Numbered from the stretch's first letter, positions 1-7,515 are shown. The stretch is DNA of 14,747 bases from CAZEDU01 sp964511185 (GCA_964511185.1 CAZEDU010000127.1:1-14747); one strand, 5' to 3'. Notes: generated by a model from the letters alone, not told the origin. Program-made: numbers and translations.

Positions 1-90
1 CGCGTCTCATTCGAAGCCTACTCCGCTTAGTCGGAGGAAGTTTCAGGGCTTCATCGAGAACGTCGTGCGGTGCCATCGTTGAAGGTTTAG

Positions 91-115
91 CACTCCGCTT
101 ATAGCGACTGGAGTG
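91..115. other. bulged hairpin
   Basis: CACTC (91-95) pairs with GAGTG (111-115) and CGCT (96-99) pairs with AGCG (103-106), around a TAT loop and with a 4-nt ACTG bulge. It overlaps the weak -10-like element at 100-105. No T-tract follows, so it is not a typical intrinsic terminator. Function unknown. Confidence 0.35.
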
Positions 116-143
116 TCGTTATCGCCGCAAGGCTTCTCTCGGT

Positions 144-159
144 GTCCACCGCGGTGGAC
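144..159. promoter_or_regulatory. perfect 16-bp palindrome, possible operator
   Basis: GTCCACCGCGGTGGAC reads identically on both strands. It has no loop, which suits a dimeric DNA-binding protein better than a terminator. It lies about 137 bp upstream of the preferred GTG start of the following plus-strand gene. No binding protein can be named from the sequence. Confidence 0.35.
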
Positions 160-284
160 GACCAGGGCCGGAAAGCTCGCTGGGCTCTCGTAAAAGGCGC
201 GGCCGCATCGTTGCCCTCTGTCCACAGCAGTGCGCACTAGAAACTTCGGCCAATCACTCCCGACAACTGAATCGAATTCCAGCC

Positions 285-289
285 AAGGA
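285..289 (+). promoter_or_regulatory. ribosome-binding site deciding the start at 296
   Basis: AAGGA sits 6 nt before GTG 296. The longer candidate start at 230 has no comparable site, so this element favours the shorter protein. Confidence 0.55.
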
Positions 290-295
290 CTCTCC

Positions 296-808
296 GTGGG
301 TCTCCCCCGCCTCGTGGCGCCAACACTTCCGACGCGCATCGCCAACCGGATCAACCTGCCCGCGCTGCGGCGTTTGCCGGCCACCCTCGCGCCGCCGTCG
401 TGGATTCGCCGTGTCGAGCTGCCGACCCACGACTCGGTGAAGCAGGTGCTGCGCACCGACTACGCCCAGCGAGTCGAAGACGGCCAATTGAACGCGCCGC
501 TGCCCGGCCGTTCGACCCCGAGCCTCGACCTCGGCCAGGGCCTCAAGCTTCACCTCGTCGAGAACGGAACCGCTTTCTACGTCGTCAGCGAAAAGCGCAC
601 GGCGACCGGCCGACGCAAGGCGTTCCGCATCGGCGCGGCGCGCCCGATCGACCGCATTCCGGTCGGCGGCTATTCGCGGCTCGAGTTTTCGGGCGGGCCA
701 CGCAACGCCCAGAACGCGATGTTGGTCGGTACCTCGGGCTCGATCTACTTCTCGCGAGCAGCTGGGCCGAACCAGCCGCGCGAACTCTTCCGGCTCGCGT
801 TCATTTAG
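296..808 (+). CDS. hypothetical protein (170 aa), unrecognised
   Basis: I do not recognise this protein. It has no signal peptide, membrane segment or known motif. The N-terminal third is rich in Pro, Leu and Arg, while the C-terminal part (roughly residues 75-170) alternates polar and hydrophobic residues with many Gly, as in a small beta-rich domain ending GSIYFSRAAGPN...FRLAFI. The GTG at 296 is preferred because AAGGA (285-289) lies 6 nt upstream and G/C-rich third positions begin about there. An alternative GTG at 230 would add 22 residues but has no ribosome-binding site and codons unlike the rest. The coding bias supports a real gene. Its last 8 bp overlap, tail to tail, the end of the SRPBCC gene. 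Alternative view: the C-terminal remnant of a larger lineage-specific protein. Confidence 0.6.
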   Translation: MGLPRLVAPTLPTRIANRINLPALRRLPATLAPPSWIRRVELPTHDSVKQVLRTDYAQRVEDGQLNAPLPGRSTPSLDLGQGLKLHLVENGTAFYVVSEKRTATGRRKAFRIGAARPIDRIPVGGYSRLEFSGGPRNAQNAMLVGTSGSIYFSRAAGPNQPRELFRLAFI

Positions 809-1739
809 GTTGTTCCAGCTGTAGCGCGAGCTTCTCGAGGCTTCCGCTCCAACCTTCGGTCTGGCCCTTCGCCGCGGCGTCGTCGCTCGGCCAGTCTTGG
901 CGCACGGTCAGCAACGTTTTGCCGTTCACGTCTTCGAACGTGACGGTGGTCACCACCTCGACGTTGGGAAGGTGATCGATAATCGCGTGCAACACGATCT
1001 TCTTGTTCGTGACGATCTCTCGATAGGAGCCGTGGAATGGGTACATGCGCCCCTCTCCGTCGCGCATCGCCATTCGGTATGCGCCGCCGACGCGGAAGTC
1101 GACTTCGCATACGGGCGTGGTGAAGCCCTTCGGTCCCCACCAGCGCATCAGGGCCTGCGGCGTCGACCACGCTTCGAACACCAAGCCAACCGGCGCATCG
1201 AAGAGTCGCGACAGGACCATTGCGTTCTCGGCCGTTCCGTCGGCCAAGAAGGGGAGGAAGCCCGCGAGACGAGCCAGCGTCTGTTCGCCGCCCGCGACCG
1301 CGCCGAACTTCTTCACCGCGGCGCATGCTTCGGCGCTCGGGAAGATGGAGAGCATCGCAATCTTCGTGCGGTTGCCTTGAGCGGTGAAGGTGACGACGGT
1401 GCTGAAGTGCGCCGGCTCGTTCTCCTCGCCACCGTGTTCGTAGGCGAGGCGCTCGGGCTGTTTGATTTCAGTGAAGCGAATCCAATTGGGCCAGGCTTTG
1501 CCGTCGGGGCCGTGCATCGTGTAGCGCCAGGTGCCGCCGACCTTGAAATCCATCGAGTGGGTTTGGTTGCGAAAGCCGTTCGGCCCCCACCACTTGTCGA
1601 CGTGCTTCGGGTCAGTCCACGCCGACCACACCAGCTCGCGCGGCGCATCGAACCAACGCTCAATCAGAATCTCTCGGTCAGAAGTCATTGGGGCAAACGC
1701 CTTGTTGTTCTCAGCTTCGGTTCTTGGTTCGACGGCCAT
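801..1739 (-). CDS. tandem SRPBCC/AHSA1-domain protein
   Basis: Two complete SRPBCC (AHSA1, START-like) domains are fused in one 312-aa chain, at about residues 22-163 and 173-308. The copies match motif for motif: WWGPNGF versus WWGPKGF, DFKVGG versus DFRVGG, and FDAP near the start of each. The usual single-domain protein is about 140-160 aa, so this is an internal duplication and fusion. SRPBCC domains form a helix-grip pocket for hydrophobic ligands; the ligand and any catalytic role cannot be read here. The protein has no signal peptide and is probably cytoplasmic. The start at 1739 has AAAGGA about 7 nt upstream and overlaps the end of the ArsR-family gene by 29 bp, suggesting translational coupling. 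An internal ATG at 1688 (Met18) would remove the overlap but has a poorer site. Pairing with an ArsR regulator is a recurrent arrangement for this family. Confidence 0.9.
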   Translation of the reverse strand: MAVEPRTEAENNKAFAPMTSDREILIERWFDAPRELVWSAWTDPKHVDKWWGPNGFRNQTHSMDFKVGGTWRYTMHGPDGKAWPNWIRFTEIKQPERLAYEHGGEENEPAHFSTVVTFTAQGNRTKIAMLSIFPSAEACAAVKKFGAVAGGEQTLARLAGFLPFLADGTAENAMVLSRLFDAPVGLVFEAWSTPQALMRWWGPKGFTTPVCEVDFRVGGAYRMAMRDGEGRMYPFHGSYREIVTNKKIVLHAIIDHLPNVEVVTTVTFEDVNGKTLLTVRQDWPSDDAAAKGQTEGWSGSLEKLALQLEQPK

Positions 1740-2100
1740 GGCTCGTTCCTTCTTTCTTCTTGCTTGGTTTGGGTTTGCCTTGCAGCTCGTGCAGGTAGTC
1801 GTCGAGTCGGTCGAAGCTCTCTTCCCAGAACTGACGGTATTGCTCGATCCAGTCTGACGCTTCCTTGAGTGGCGCCGATTGAAGCCGACACGGTCGCCAC
1901 TGTGCTTCGCGAGTGCGCGTGATGAGACCGGCGCCTTCGAGCACCTTGAGATGTTTCGAGATCGCCGGAAGGCTCATGTCGAAAGGCTCGGCGAGCTCCA
2001 TGACCGAGGCTTCGCCCGAGGCGAGGCGCGCCAGAATCGCCCGACGGGTCGGGTCGGCCAGCGCAGCGAAGGTGGCGTTGAGGTGGTTGGCGGCGGTCAT
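1711..2100 (-). CDS. ArsR-family transcriptional regulator
   Basis: This 129-aa protein is a winged helix-turn-helix repressor of the ArsR/SmtB superfamily. The N-terminus LNATFAALADPTRRAILARL is the classic first helix pair, and SLPAISKHLKVLEGAGLI (about residues 43-60) contains the recognition helix and the start of the wing. The ELCVCDL metal-binding motif is absent (VMELAEPF is found there), so it is not a typical arsenic/cadmium sensor. The C-terminal tail (about 108-129) is Lys/Arg-rich and is encoded across the start of the downstream SRPBCC gene. The start ATG at 2100 has only a weak ribosome-binding site. An AT-rich inverted repeat and a sigma70-like promoter lie directly upstream, so autorepression of the two-gene operon is the natural inference. 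The inducing signal is unknown. Confidence 0.92.
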   Translation of the reverse strand: MTAANHLNATFAALADPTRRAILARLASGEASVMELAEPFDMSLPAISKHLKVLEGAGLITRTREAQWRPCRLQSAPLKEASDWIEQYRQFWEESFDRLDDYLHELQGKPKPSKKKEGTSHGRRTKNRS

Positions 2101-2112
2101 GGTTAGCCACTC

Positions 2113-2134
2113 AGTTAATTAACTATTTGGTTAA
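2113..2134. promoter_or_regulatory. candidate ArsR-family operator
   Basis: Two overlapping symmetric elements sit in an AT-rich island: the perfect palindrome AGTTAATTAACT (2113-2124) and TTAAC-N6-GTTAA (2119-2134). They overlap the -10 element and expected transcription start of the ArsR gene, where a repressor would block initiation. Assignment to the adjacent regulator is inference from position and symmetry. Confidence 0.6.
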
Positions 2135-2160
2135 ATAAATGCCGTAGCTTTGGCAGTCAA
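2132..2160 (-). promoter_or_regulatory. sigma70-like promoter of the arsR-SRPBCC operon
   Basis: On the minus strand TTGACT (2155-2160) is followed after 17 nt by TATTTA (2132-2137). The -35 matches consensus at 5 of 6 positions; the -10 matches only 3 of 6. It begins 5 bp past the stop of the preceding lipoprotein gene, so the operon probably has its own transcription start. Confidence 0.5.
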
Positions 2161-2165
2161 GGGCC

Positions 2166-2657
2166 TTAAGGAATCACTCCTCGTCGGGTAGCACGATGTC
2201 TCGTGGCTCGACCGGTGGAAGCTGCAAAGCGGGCTTCAAGCCGCTCCGCCTCCTTGGCGCCGTAGTCGTGACGACGAACCGTTCGAGCGAAGTCATGCCA
2301 GAGCGACATCAGGTCTAGGGGATGTAGAGCGCCCGGATAAACCGCACAGAGCGCGGGTCGAGGCTCAGCGAGCTTCGGGCAGTACACTTCGCGGCATCGG
2401 CGGGCGAGCGTGGCTGACCGCTCCGCGACGTCCGGGACATTGAATTCTTCGTGCGCGCGCCGGCAGTCGGGCTCGCGGTAGAGCGAAGCACATGCTCGCG
2501 CGGAGGCGGCGGCATCTGGAATACGACCGGCGGACAGCGACTCGTTGGACTTGGCTAGGGCTTTCCAGCACGCGTCGACGATGGCTTGAGGAGGGCCAGA
2601 TTGCGAGCACGCGAGCAAAGTCATTGGTACGGCCAGAACGATGGCGAATCGTTGCAT
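2166..2657 (-). CDS. small Cys-rich lipoprotein, hypothetical
   Basis: A 163-aa protein begins MQRFAIVLAVPMTLLAC, a short lipoprotein signal peptide with lipid-acceptor Cys at residue 17. It is probably anchored in the envelope. The mature part is mainly helical and charged, with six further Cys in short motifs (DACW, RACA, PDCR, RRCR, YCPK, ALCA). That is an even number, consistent with disulfides in the periplasm. The C-terminal about 30 residues are Arg-rich. The frame stays open upstream to an ATG at 2834, but that longer version would bury the signal peptide and overlap the divergent gene. The start at 2657 has GGAAAGGA directly upstream. No family is recognised. It lies just upstream of the ArsR operon on the same strand and is divergent from the zinc-ribbon gene. 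Confidence 0.65.
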   Translation of the reverse strand: MQRFAIVLAVPMTLLACSQSGPPQAIVDACWKALAKSNESLSAGRIPDAAASARACASLYREPDCRRAHEEFNVPDVAERSATLARRCREVYCPKLAEPRPALCAVYPGALHPLDLMSLWHDFARTVRRHDYGAKEAERLEARFAASTGRATRHRATRRGVIP

Positions 2658-2779
2658 TCCTTTCCAACCCTCGAGCGGCCTCAGCTGGGCAAGGTTTACG
2701 AAGGCTACGCGGAACACCAGGCGCAACGGGTAGTACGAATCGTGTGACACCGAGGGGATTGTGCTATCGGACCGCCTCG

Positions 2780-3394
2780 ATGACCTGCCCGCACTGCTCG
2801 TCACCGGCACCGGCGAACGTCGAGTTCTGTCCAACTTGTCTTGGAATGCTCAGCGCCCCACCGGGTGCTCCCTCGAGCACGACATCGGCGGACCCGCCGA
2901 GCACGTCCAGTTCGAGCGTGGCTTGTCCGCAACATGCGGATCGGCCCGTGATCGGCACCTGCGCTCGGTGCGGCACGTTCGTGTGTATTCTTTGCGCGCC
3001 TTCGTTCGCGTCCGACGAAACACTGCCCTGCGCGAGGTGTGTGGAAGCCGAGGGCAAGCGCGAGGCGCAGCAGCGCTCGAACCGAACCATTCGCGCCGTC
3101 GGCGGACTTGCCATCGCCTATGGCGTCTTGGCAGGAGGGCTTGCCTTCTTTTCGAGCGGCCCTTTGGCCGCGCTCTTCGCGTTGCCGCTTTTCGGGCTTG
3201 GCGCCCTCACCCTCATCACCGCTTGGCGCTGGGTGGGCTACCCCATCTTCGTCTGTCAGGTGCTGACCGTGCCGTTTGTTGGCGGAATCATGCTGAAGGT
3301 TTTGATGGGGGCCTGGGCTCTTGGCACCCTTGGCTTGATGAACGAAGCCACGATTCTTCGGCGCGGCGAGCTGCCTTCTTTCGACGACGCCTAA
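2780..3394 (+). CDS. zinc-ribbon/B-box-like membrane protein
   Basis: This 204-aa protein has two N-terminal zinc-binding modules and a membrane C-terminus. The first is a zinc ribbon (Cys3, Cys6, Cys17, Cys20; CPHC...CPTC). After a Ser/Pro/Thr-rich linker (about 28-46), a B-box-like cluster follows: CPQH (Cys49, His52), CARC (61, 64), CILC (69, 72) and CARC (84, 87). Three hydrophobic segments lie at about 107-124, 127-149 and 155-183. Proteins of this layout are common and poorly characterised in myxobacteria. Binding of partner proteins by a membrane-anchored zinc domain is plausible, but no function is shown. The ATG at 2780 is chosen because the CPHC motif follows at once; the frame is open upstream to 2492 but is antisense to the lipoprotein gene there. 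The ribosome-binding site is weak. It converges on the amidoligase gene. Confidence 0.75.
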   Translation: MTCPHCSSPAPANVEFCPTCLGMLSAPPGAPSSTTSADPPSTSSSSVACPQHADRPVIGTCARCGTFVCILCAPSFASDETLPCARCVEAEGKREAQQRSNRTIRAVGGLAIAYGVLAGGLAFFSSGPLAALFALPLFGLGALTLITAWRWVGYPIFVCQVLTVPFVGGIMLKVLMGAWALGTLGLMNEATILRRGELPSFDDA

Positions 3395-3408
3395 GAGGGG
3401 CACCCCTC
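3395..3408. terminator. GC hairpin between convergent genes
   Basis: GAGGG (3395-3399) and CCCTC (3404-3408) flank GCAC, in the 12-bp spacer between two convergent stop codons and reaching 2 bp into the amidoligase stop. No T-tract follows on either strand, so intrinsic termination is uncertain. Confidence 0.35.
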
Positions 3409-4396
3409 AGCTGGGGCGTGCGGCTCGAACCTGGGCGTAGAGCGCGGCGACCTGACGAAGGTCCTCGGGCCGGGTGAACAGCGCGTCGAGCAGCATCGGC
3501 ATCCGCTCGGATGGCGCCGCGTCGAGCGCGCGCTGAACGAGGCGATGGGCACGCTCGGGAGCCGCGGCGAGCTGGGTGAGCGCCAGGCTGAGCTTCACGC
3601 GGGCCTGAATCACGCCGGGGTCGAGCGCGCCGTCCCACAAGCGGAACTCGACGTGGCCGTTGGGTCCCCCGCGCGCGGCCCGGAACGTCAGGGCGGCATA
3701 CTTGCTCGAGTTGCGCGCCAGCACGTCCGTGAAAGTCTTGTAAGTCTCCACGGGCGCGCGAAGCCGAGCCGACCATTCGGTCGACCGCGACGCGGAGCGG
3801 TGCACGCCCGTCTCGGGGTTGGTCGCGAGGTGAAAGAGTTCGTCTTGAAAGACCTCGAACAGGTTCGCGAGCGCGACGTACTTCGCCGGGCTCCGGCCGA
3901 AGTCCCCCACCCCGACGTGGATGTGTCCGCCCGTCTTGAGCGACAGCTCACCGCCGTTCTCCACGATGACCTTCAAGGCGCGCTCGAGGTCGGCCCACGT
4001 CTTCTTGCTATCCCGTAGGACCGGGCTGACGATCTCTCCGCCGCTGACGGTCCCGTCCTTCTCGTAGTGCCACAGCGGCGACCCGCGGTTCTGGTGCGGC
4101 GGCTGACGCACTGGGCTTTCCACCAGCCCCGCGTCGAAGAGCGACTGACCGATGCGCTCGATGGCGCGGCGCTTGCCGGCGAGCTTCAGGAGCTCGAACT
4201 CGATCTCCAGCCCGAAGCCACGCCGGGCATAAGCGGCGTCCAGCGCGTTCGAACGGAGAAACGGGACCCGCGGCAACGTGGCCGAGGCGTCCGCGAGCGC
4301 GCGGGCCGGCGTCAACCGCCGCGGCTGGGCAGAGACTGGGTGGGGCGCACGGCCAAAGCTGACTCGAGGCGTCAACGGACGCATTGAGTGGATCAT
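3407..4396 (-). CDS. amidoligase-family (Amidoligase_2-like) enzyme
   Basis: This 329-aa protein carries motifs of the putative amidoligase family, which shares the glutamine-synthetase/carboxylate-amine-ligase fold and is expected to form amide bonds using ATP. They are FGLEIEFEL (about 61-69, the Glu-x-Glu metal-binding strand), EKDGTVSGGEIVSPVL (112-127), TGGHIHVGV (155-163, His pair) and HVEFRLWDG (248-256). Length and motif order fit a complete single-domain member. Residues 1-55 are Pro/Arg-rich and low in complexity. The substrate is unknown. Relatives often sit beside glutamine amidotransferase-like or cyclotransferase genes, but none is seen here, so it looks like an orphan. There is no signal peptide, so it is probably cytoplasmic. 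The start is uncertain: ATG at 4396 or 4384, neither with a clear ribosome-binding site. A hexanucleotide array lies 58 bp upstream of the ATG at 4396. Confidence 0.82.
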   Translation of the reverse strand: MIHSMRPLTPRVSFGRAPHPVSAQPRRLTPARALADASATLPRVPFLRSNALDAAYARRGFGLEIEFELLKLAGKRRAIERIGQSLFDAGLVESPVRQPPHQNRGSPLWHYEKDGTVSGGEIVSPVLRDSKKTWADLERALKVIVENGGELSLKTGGHIHVGVGDFGRSPAKYVALANLFEVFQDELFHLATNPETGVHRSASRSTEWSARLRAPVETYKTFTDVLARNSSKYAALTFRAARGGPNGHVEFRLWDGALDPGVIQARVKLSLALTQLAAAPERAHRLVQRALDAAPSERMPMLLDALFTRPEDLRQVAALYAQVRAARPS

Positions 4397-4454
4397 CGCG
4401 CCGCGCAGGCCCCAGGTTGCGTCGGAAGGAACAGCCGTTCACGTCGCCGACGCC

Positions 4455-4532
<78 letters not shown>

Positions 4533-4559
4533 TAAGACATCGGTAAAGCTCTGGGGCGT

Positions 4560-6598
4560 CTACGGCGCGCCCTGGACCGCGGCATCAGCCTCAGCCTCGG
4601 GCATCCGCGGCGGCTGCAGCGGGAGGCGCACGTGGAACTCAGCGCCGTTGCCCAGCTCGCTTCGCACCGACACCTCGCCGCCCATGGACTCGACGGCGCG
4701 CCGGACGATCCACAGACCGAGCCCGATGCCCCCAAAGTGCCGCGACGGCACGGCCCGCTCGAACCGCTCGAAGATGCGCACCTGATCTTCCAGCGCGATC
4801 CCGATGCCGTGATCCCGCACGGTGAACGACGCGAACGGCTCCGGCGCCCCACCTCCCTGCGCGACGGTCACCTCGATCGGCCTCCCGGTCCCATACTTCG
4901 CCGCGTTCAGCACCAAGTTCGTGACCACCTGATCCAAACGCGCGCGATCCCACCGGCCGATCAGCGCCTCCGGCGCATCGATCGACAACGCGCAGCCGGT
5001 CTTGCGCAGCTCTTCCTGCGCGCGGGCCACGGCCTCGCGCACCACCGCCACCAGGTCGACCTCTTCCAGCTCCAGGTCCAACCGACCCGCGGTGATGCGC
5101 GACAGGTCGAGCAAATTGGTGATGAGCAGCCCCAGCCGGTCGGCCTGCCGGCCCAACCCCTGCAGCCGCATCACCAGCTCGACCGGCACCCCCTGACGCG
5201 CTTGCGCGGCCTTCAGCAGCCCCTGCACCTGCAGCTTGAGCGCGGTGAGCGGCGTCTTCAGCTCGTGCGAAGCCACCGACAAAAAATCGTCGCGCGCCTG
5301 AATCGCGTCCTCTGCGCTCGCCCGCGCCGTCTGCTCCCGCTCGAGCCGCTGCCGCGTCTCGTCCGCCCGCTTGCGCTCGGTGATGTCCTGCCCGGTGCCG
5401 ACCAGGCGCACCGGCCGCCCTTCCTCGTCTGACACGACCTGCCCTTTGGCGTGCAGCACGCGGATCTCCCCGGTGGGCCGCACGATGCGGTGCTCGAAGT
5501 CGAACGGCTGCCGCACCTCGAGCGCCCGCCCGATGGTGGCCTTCACGTGCGCGCGGTCGTCCGGGTGCACGAACTCGAGGAAGCCTTCGTAGGTCGCGGC
5601 GAACTGATCAGGCTCGAGCCCGTAGTTTCGATAGAGCTGAGAGGACCAGGCCACCTGGTTCGACGCGACGTCCCAAGTCCAGCTGCCGATCTGGGCGAGC
5701 CGCTGGGCCTCGTTGAGCTGGGTCGTCGCGGACTTCACGCGCGCGTCCAGCTCCGCGCGGGTCGCCTGAAGGCTCCTGCGCGAGCGCCCCTCCGCCTCCA
5801 CCGCCGCCCCGAGCACCAACCCGGTGAGCGCGAACACCGCGACGAAGACCTGCGTCCAGAACAGACGCTCGCCGGCGCTCTGGTCGGCAAACGGCGCCGG
5901 CGCCTGCAGCGCGCCCAACACCGCGATCACCCCGACGACGACGTTCGACAGCGTCGCGCCGCGGACGCCGAAGCGCAGCGCGGCCCAGATGAGCACCGGG
6001 AAGACCCAGTAGTGCTGCGGCGTGAAGATGTGCGCCGACGACACCAGCCCGAACGCCGCGAGGCCCAAGACCACCAACGTGACCACGACCGCCCCGAGCT
6101 CCGCCCAGCGCAGAGCGCTCAGGCCGGCCCCGCGCCAAGCCCCCCACGCCAGCAAGAAGGCGCCGAGCACCCCAATCAGGTCGCCCAGCCACCAAGCGCG
6201 CCACGCGCTGCCCCATTGCCCCTCGCTGAGCAGCCCGCCCGACCACAGGCAGAAGACCCCGATGGAGGCGCCCAACGTGGTCGCGAGCCCGCCGGAGATC
6301 GACACCAGCCAGAGCGGGTCGACCGGCCGGTCGAGCTCGGCGCGAAAGCCCACGCGCCGCAAGGCCCCGGCGAGCAGGACGGCCTCGAGCGTGTTGCCCA
6401 CCGCCACTCCCANNNNNNNNNNNNNNNNNNNNNNNNNNNGAGCACCAACGCCGCGACGGCGATGCCCGCCGGCGGCCACACCAGGCTGACGCTCTGGGTC
6501 TCGGTGGCAAAGCCCAACCCGGCCCGGCCCGCGACGAAGTACAGCGCGACGAGCGCGAGCAGCTGAGCAGCGAGGCGAACGGTGCGAGAAGTGAACAC
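4560..6598 (-). CDS. MASE1-PAS sensor histidine kinase (interrupted by assembly gap)
   Basis: This is a membrane sensor histidine kinase. From the GTG at 6598 the first 53 residues are the start of a MASE1 membrane domain (YFVAGRAGLGFA, VWPPAGIAVAALVL). After the N run it resumes as GVAVGNTLEAVLLAGALRR with further hydrophobic helices to about 5790. A PAS domain covers about 5705-5364 (IGSWTWD, FVHPDDRAHV, GTGQDITERK). HisKA follows with phospho-acceptor His in SVASHELKTPL (codon 5265-5267), then HATPase_c at about 4967-4611: N box NLVLNAAKYG, G1 DHGIGI, F box IFERF and G2 GGIGLGLWIV. No receiver is fused, so it needs a separate response regulator; the stand-alone receiver near 11.6 kb is a possible but unproven partner. 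The N run disrupts the frame; I treat this as one gene with missing sequence. The ligand or signal is unknown. Confidence 0.9.
6413..6439. other. assembly gap (27 N) inside the kinase gene
   Basis: The upstream part ends exactly on a codon (Leu), while the downstream part begins with 2 nt of a codon. The missing length must therefore be 1 modulo 3, and 27 is wrong. Family comparison suggests roughly 25-35 residues are missing. Confidence 0.9.
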
Positions 6599-6662
6599 TC
6601 GACTGCCGCTCTAACGCGGGGCTGTGTTCGAACCAATTACCTCAAACCCAATGTGTCTTGCG

Positions 6663-6675
6663 GCGGGCATCCCGC
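6663..6675. terminator. short GC hairpin after the collagen-like gene
   Basis: GCGGG-CAT-CCCGC forms a perfect 5-bp stem 12 nt past the stop of the collagen-like lipoprotein gene (minus strand). There is no T-tract, so termination is only a possibility. The rest of the 89-bp spacer to the kinase start shows nothing else. Confidence 0.25.
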
Positions 6676-6687
6676 TCAAGGACGCAC

Positions 6688-7515
6688 TCACTGTGGCGCA
6701 TCGGGCAGAAACACCGCGTGCGGCATCCCGCCCAGCCCGCCCGAGTCATTCACGTAGAGGTTGCCGGCGCCTTGAACGAAGGTCTCCAACGCGATGCGAA
6801 GGGTGATGGGCAGCGGAGGGTTGATGCCGTCGAAGCGCCACTCGGCCGCGAGCGAGAAGGGCTTGAAGTCGCCGACAGGCATGTTCATGTCGAGAATGCT
6901 CTGCGAGTCGTACCGCGGCAGGCGCGTCTCGTATTGGCCGTCCGAGTCCCGCTTGATGGCGAAGCGCATGTGGCGGTGCGCGGTCGACACCATGAATCCC
7001 CAACGTCCAGTGGCGTAGGCCCTCAAGTGGCCCGGCCGCGAGATGGTGAAGCTCAAGGACCGCGCGTTGTTCATCACCTCTTGCCAGGCATCGAGCCGGG
7101 TGTCGTTGCTCGACCAAGGGACGCCCGGCCAGGCAATGGCTTGGTCTGGAAACCGGTTCAGCGCGATCCACTTCGTCCCGTCGTCGTACCAATCGACACC
7201 TTGATCCGTCGCGAAGTACCGACGGCCTGTGGCGCCAAAGCCCGGGCGCGACGCGCGCAGCCCCTGCAGGGTGCCCGGCTCGCCGCGGGGGCCTTGAACG
7301 ATGATCAGCCCGCCGTCGATCACCATGCTCCCGCCGTCGGCGATGGAGAGGTACAGATCGCCGAGCGCGCCGGGGAGCCCTGGGTCACCTTTCGGGCCTG
7401 GCGCTCCGAGCGGCCCGCTGGGGCCCGCCTCGCCTTGGGGCCCGGGCGGGCCGGGGACATCCGAAATGCAGCCCGCCGCCAGACCGAGCGCCACCGAGGC
7501 CAGGAGTCTTCGCAT
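6688..7515 (-). CDS. collagen-like lipoprotein
   Basis: This 275-aa protein starts MRRLLASVALGLAAGC, a lipoprotein signal peptide with acceptor Cys at residue 16. Eleven uninterrupted Gly-X-Y triplets follow (about residues 22-54: GPP GPQ GEA GPS GPL GAP GPK GDP GLP GAL GDL), then a short second block (GPR GEP GTL, about 75-83). The motif YFATDQGVDWYDDGTKWI (about 100-117) resembles segments in tail-fibre and collagen-like proteins. The roughly 150-residue C-terminal part alternates like a beta-sandwich. A surface-anchored trimer with a collagen stalk and globular head is the inferred form; the binding target is unknown. ATG 7515 is preferred, but GTG 7527 is possible and neither has a clear ribosome-binding site. 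It follows secF on the same strand after 17-29 bp and may be cotranscribed. Confidence 0.8.
   Translation of the reverse strand: MRRLLASVALGLAAGCISDVPGPPGPQGEAGPSGPLGAPGPKGDPGLPGALGDLYLSIADGGSMVIDGGLIIVQGPRGEPGTLQGLRASRPGFGATGRRYFATDQGVDWYDDGTKWIALNRFPDQAIAWPGVPWSSNDTRLDAWQEVMNNARSLSFTISRPGHLRAYATGRWGFMVSTAHRHMRFAIKRDSDGQYETRLPRYDSQSILDMNMPVGDFKPFSLAAEWRFDGINPPLPITLRIALETFVQGAGNLYVNDSGGLGGMPHAVFLPDAPQ

Larger units (their letters stand above)
1..295. other. left-edge non-coding stretch with inverted repeats
   Basis: I see no convincing gene here; the open frames lack the G/C-biased third positions of neighbouring genes. The stretch is less GC-rich than the genes and holds three inverted repeats: CTCCG/CGGAG at 21-36, a bulged hairpin at 91-115 and a perfect 16-bp palindrome at 144-159. 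A weak sigma70-like pair, TTGAAG at 79-84 and TATAGC at 100-105, has a 15-nt spacer, which is short. The likely role is the upstream regulatory region of the plus-strand gene that follows, or the tail of an unseen upstream gene; this is inference. Confidence 0.4.

Noticed and set aside
2492..2779. N-terminal extension of the zinc-ribbon protein
   Set aside because: The upstream part is antisense to the lipoprotein gene and Arg-rich; the CPHC motif begins right after the ATG at 2780.
2658..2834. longer start for the minus-strand lipoprotein gene
   Set aside because: It would place a lipoprotein signal peptide in the middle of the protein and overlap the divergent gene.
6413..6439. true frameshift or pseudogene in the histidine kinase
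   Set aside because: The break coincides exactly with an N run, and both sides are well-preserved coding sequence of one domain family.
5451..6566. long plus-strand open frame antisense to the histidine kinase
   Set aside because: Low-complexity Arg/Pro/Ala/Glu composition typical of antisense frames, and it crosses the N gap.
6626..6634. GTTCGAACC, resembling a tRNA T-loop
   Set aside because: No flanking T-stem, anticodon arm or acceptor stem can be formed around it on either strand.
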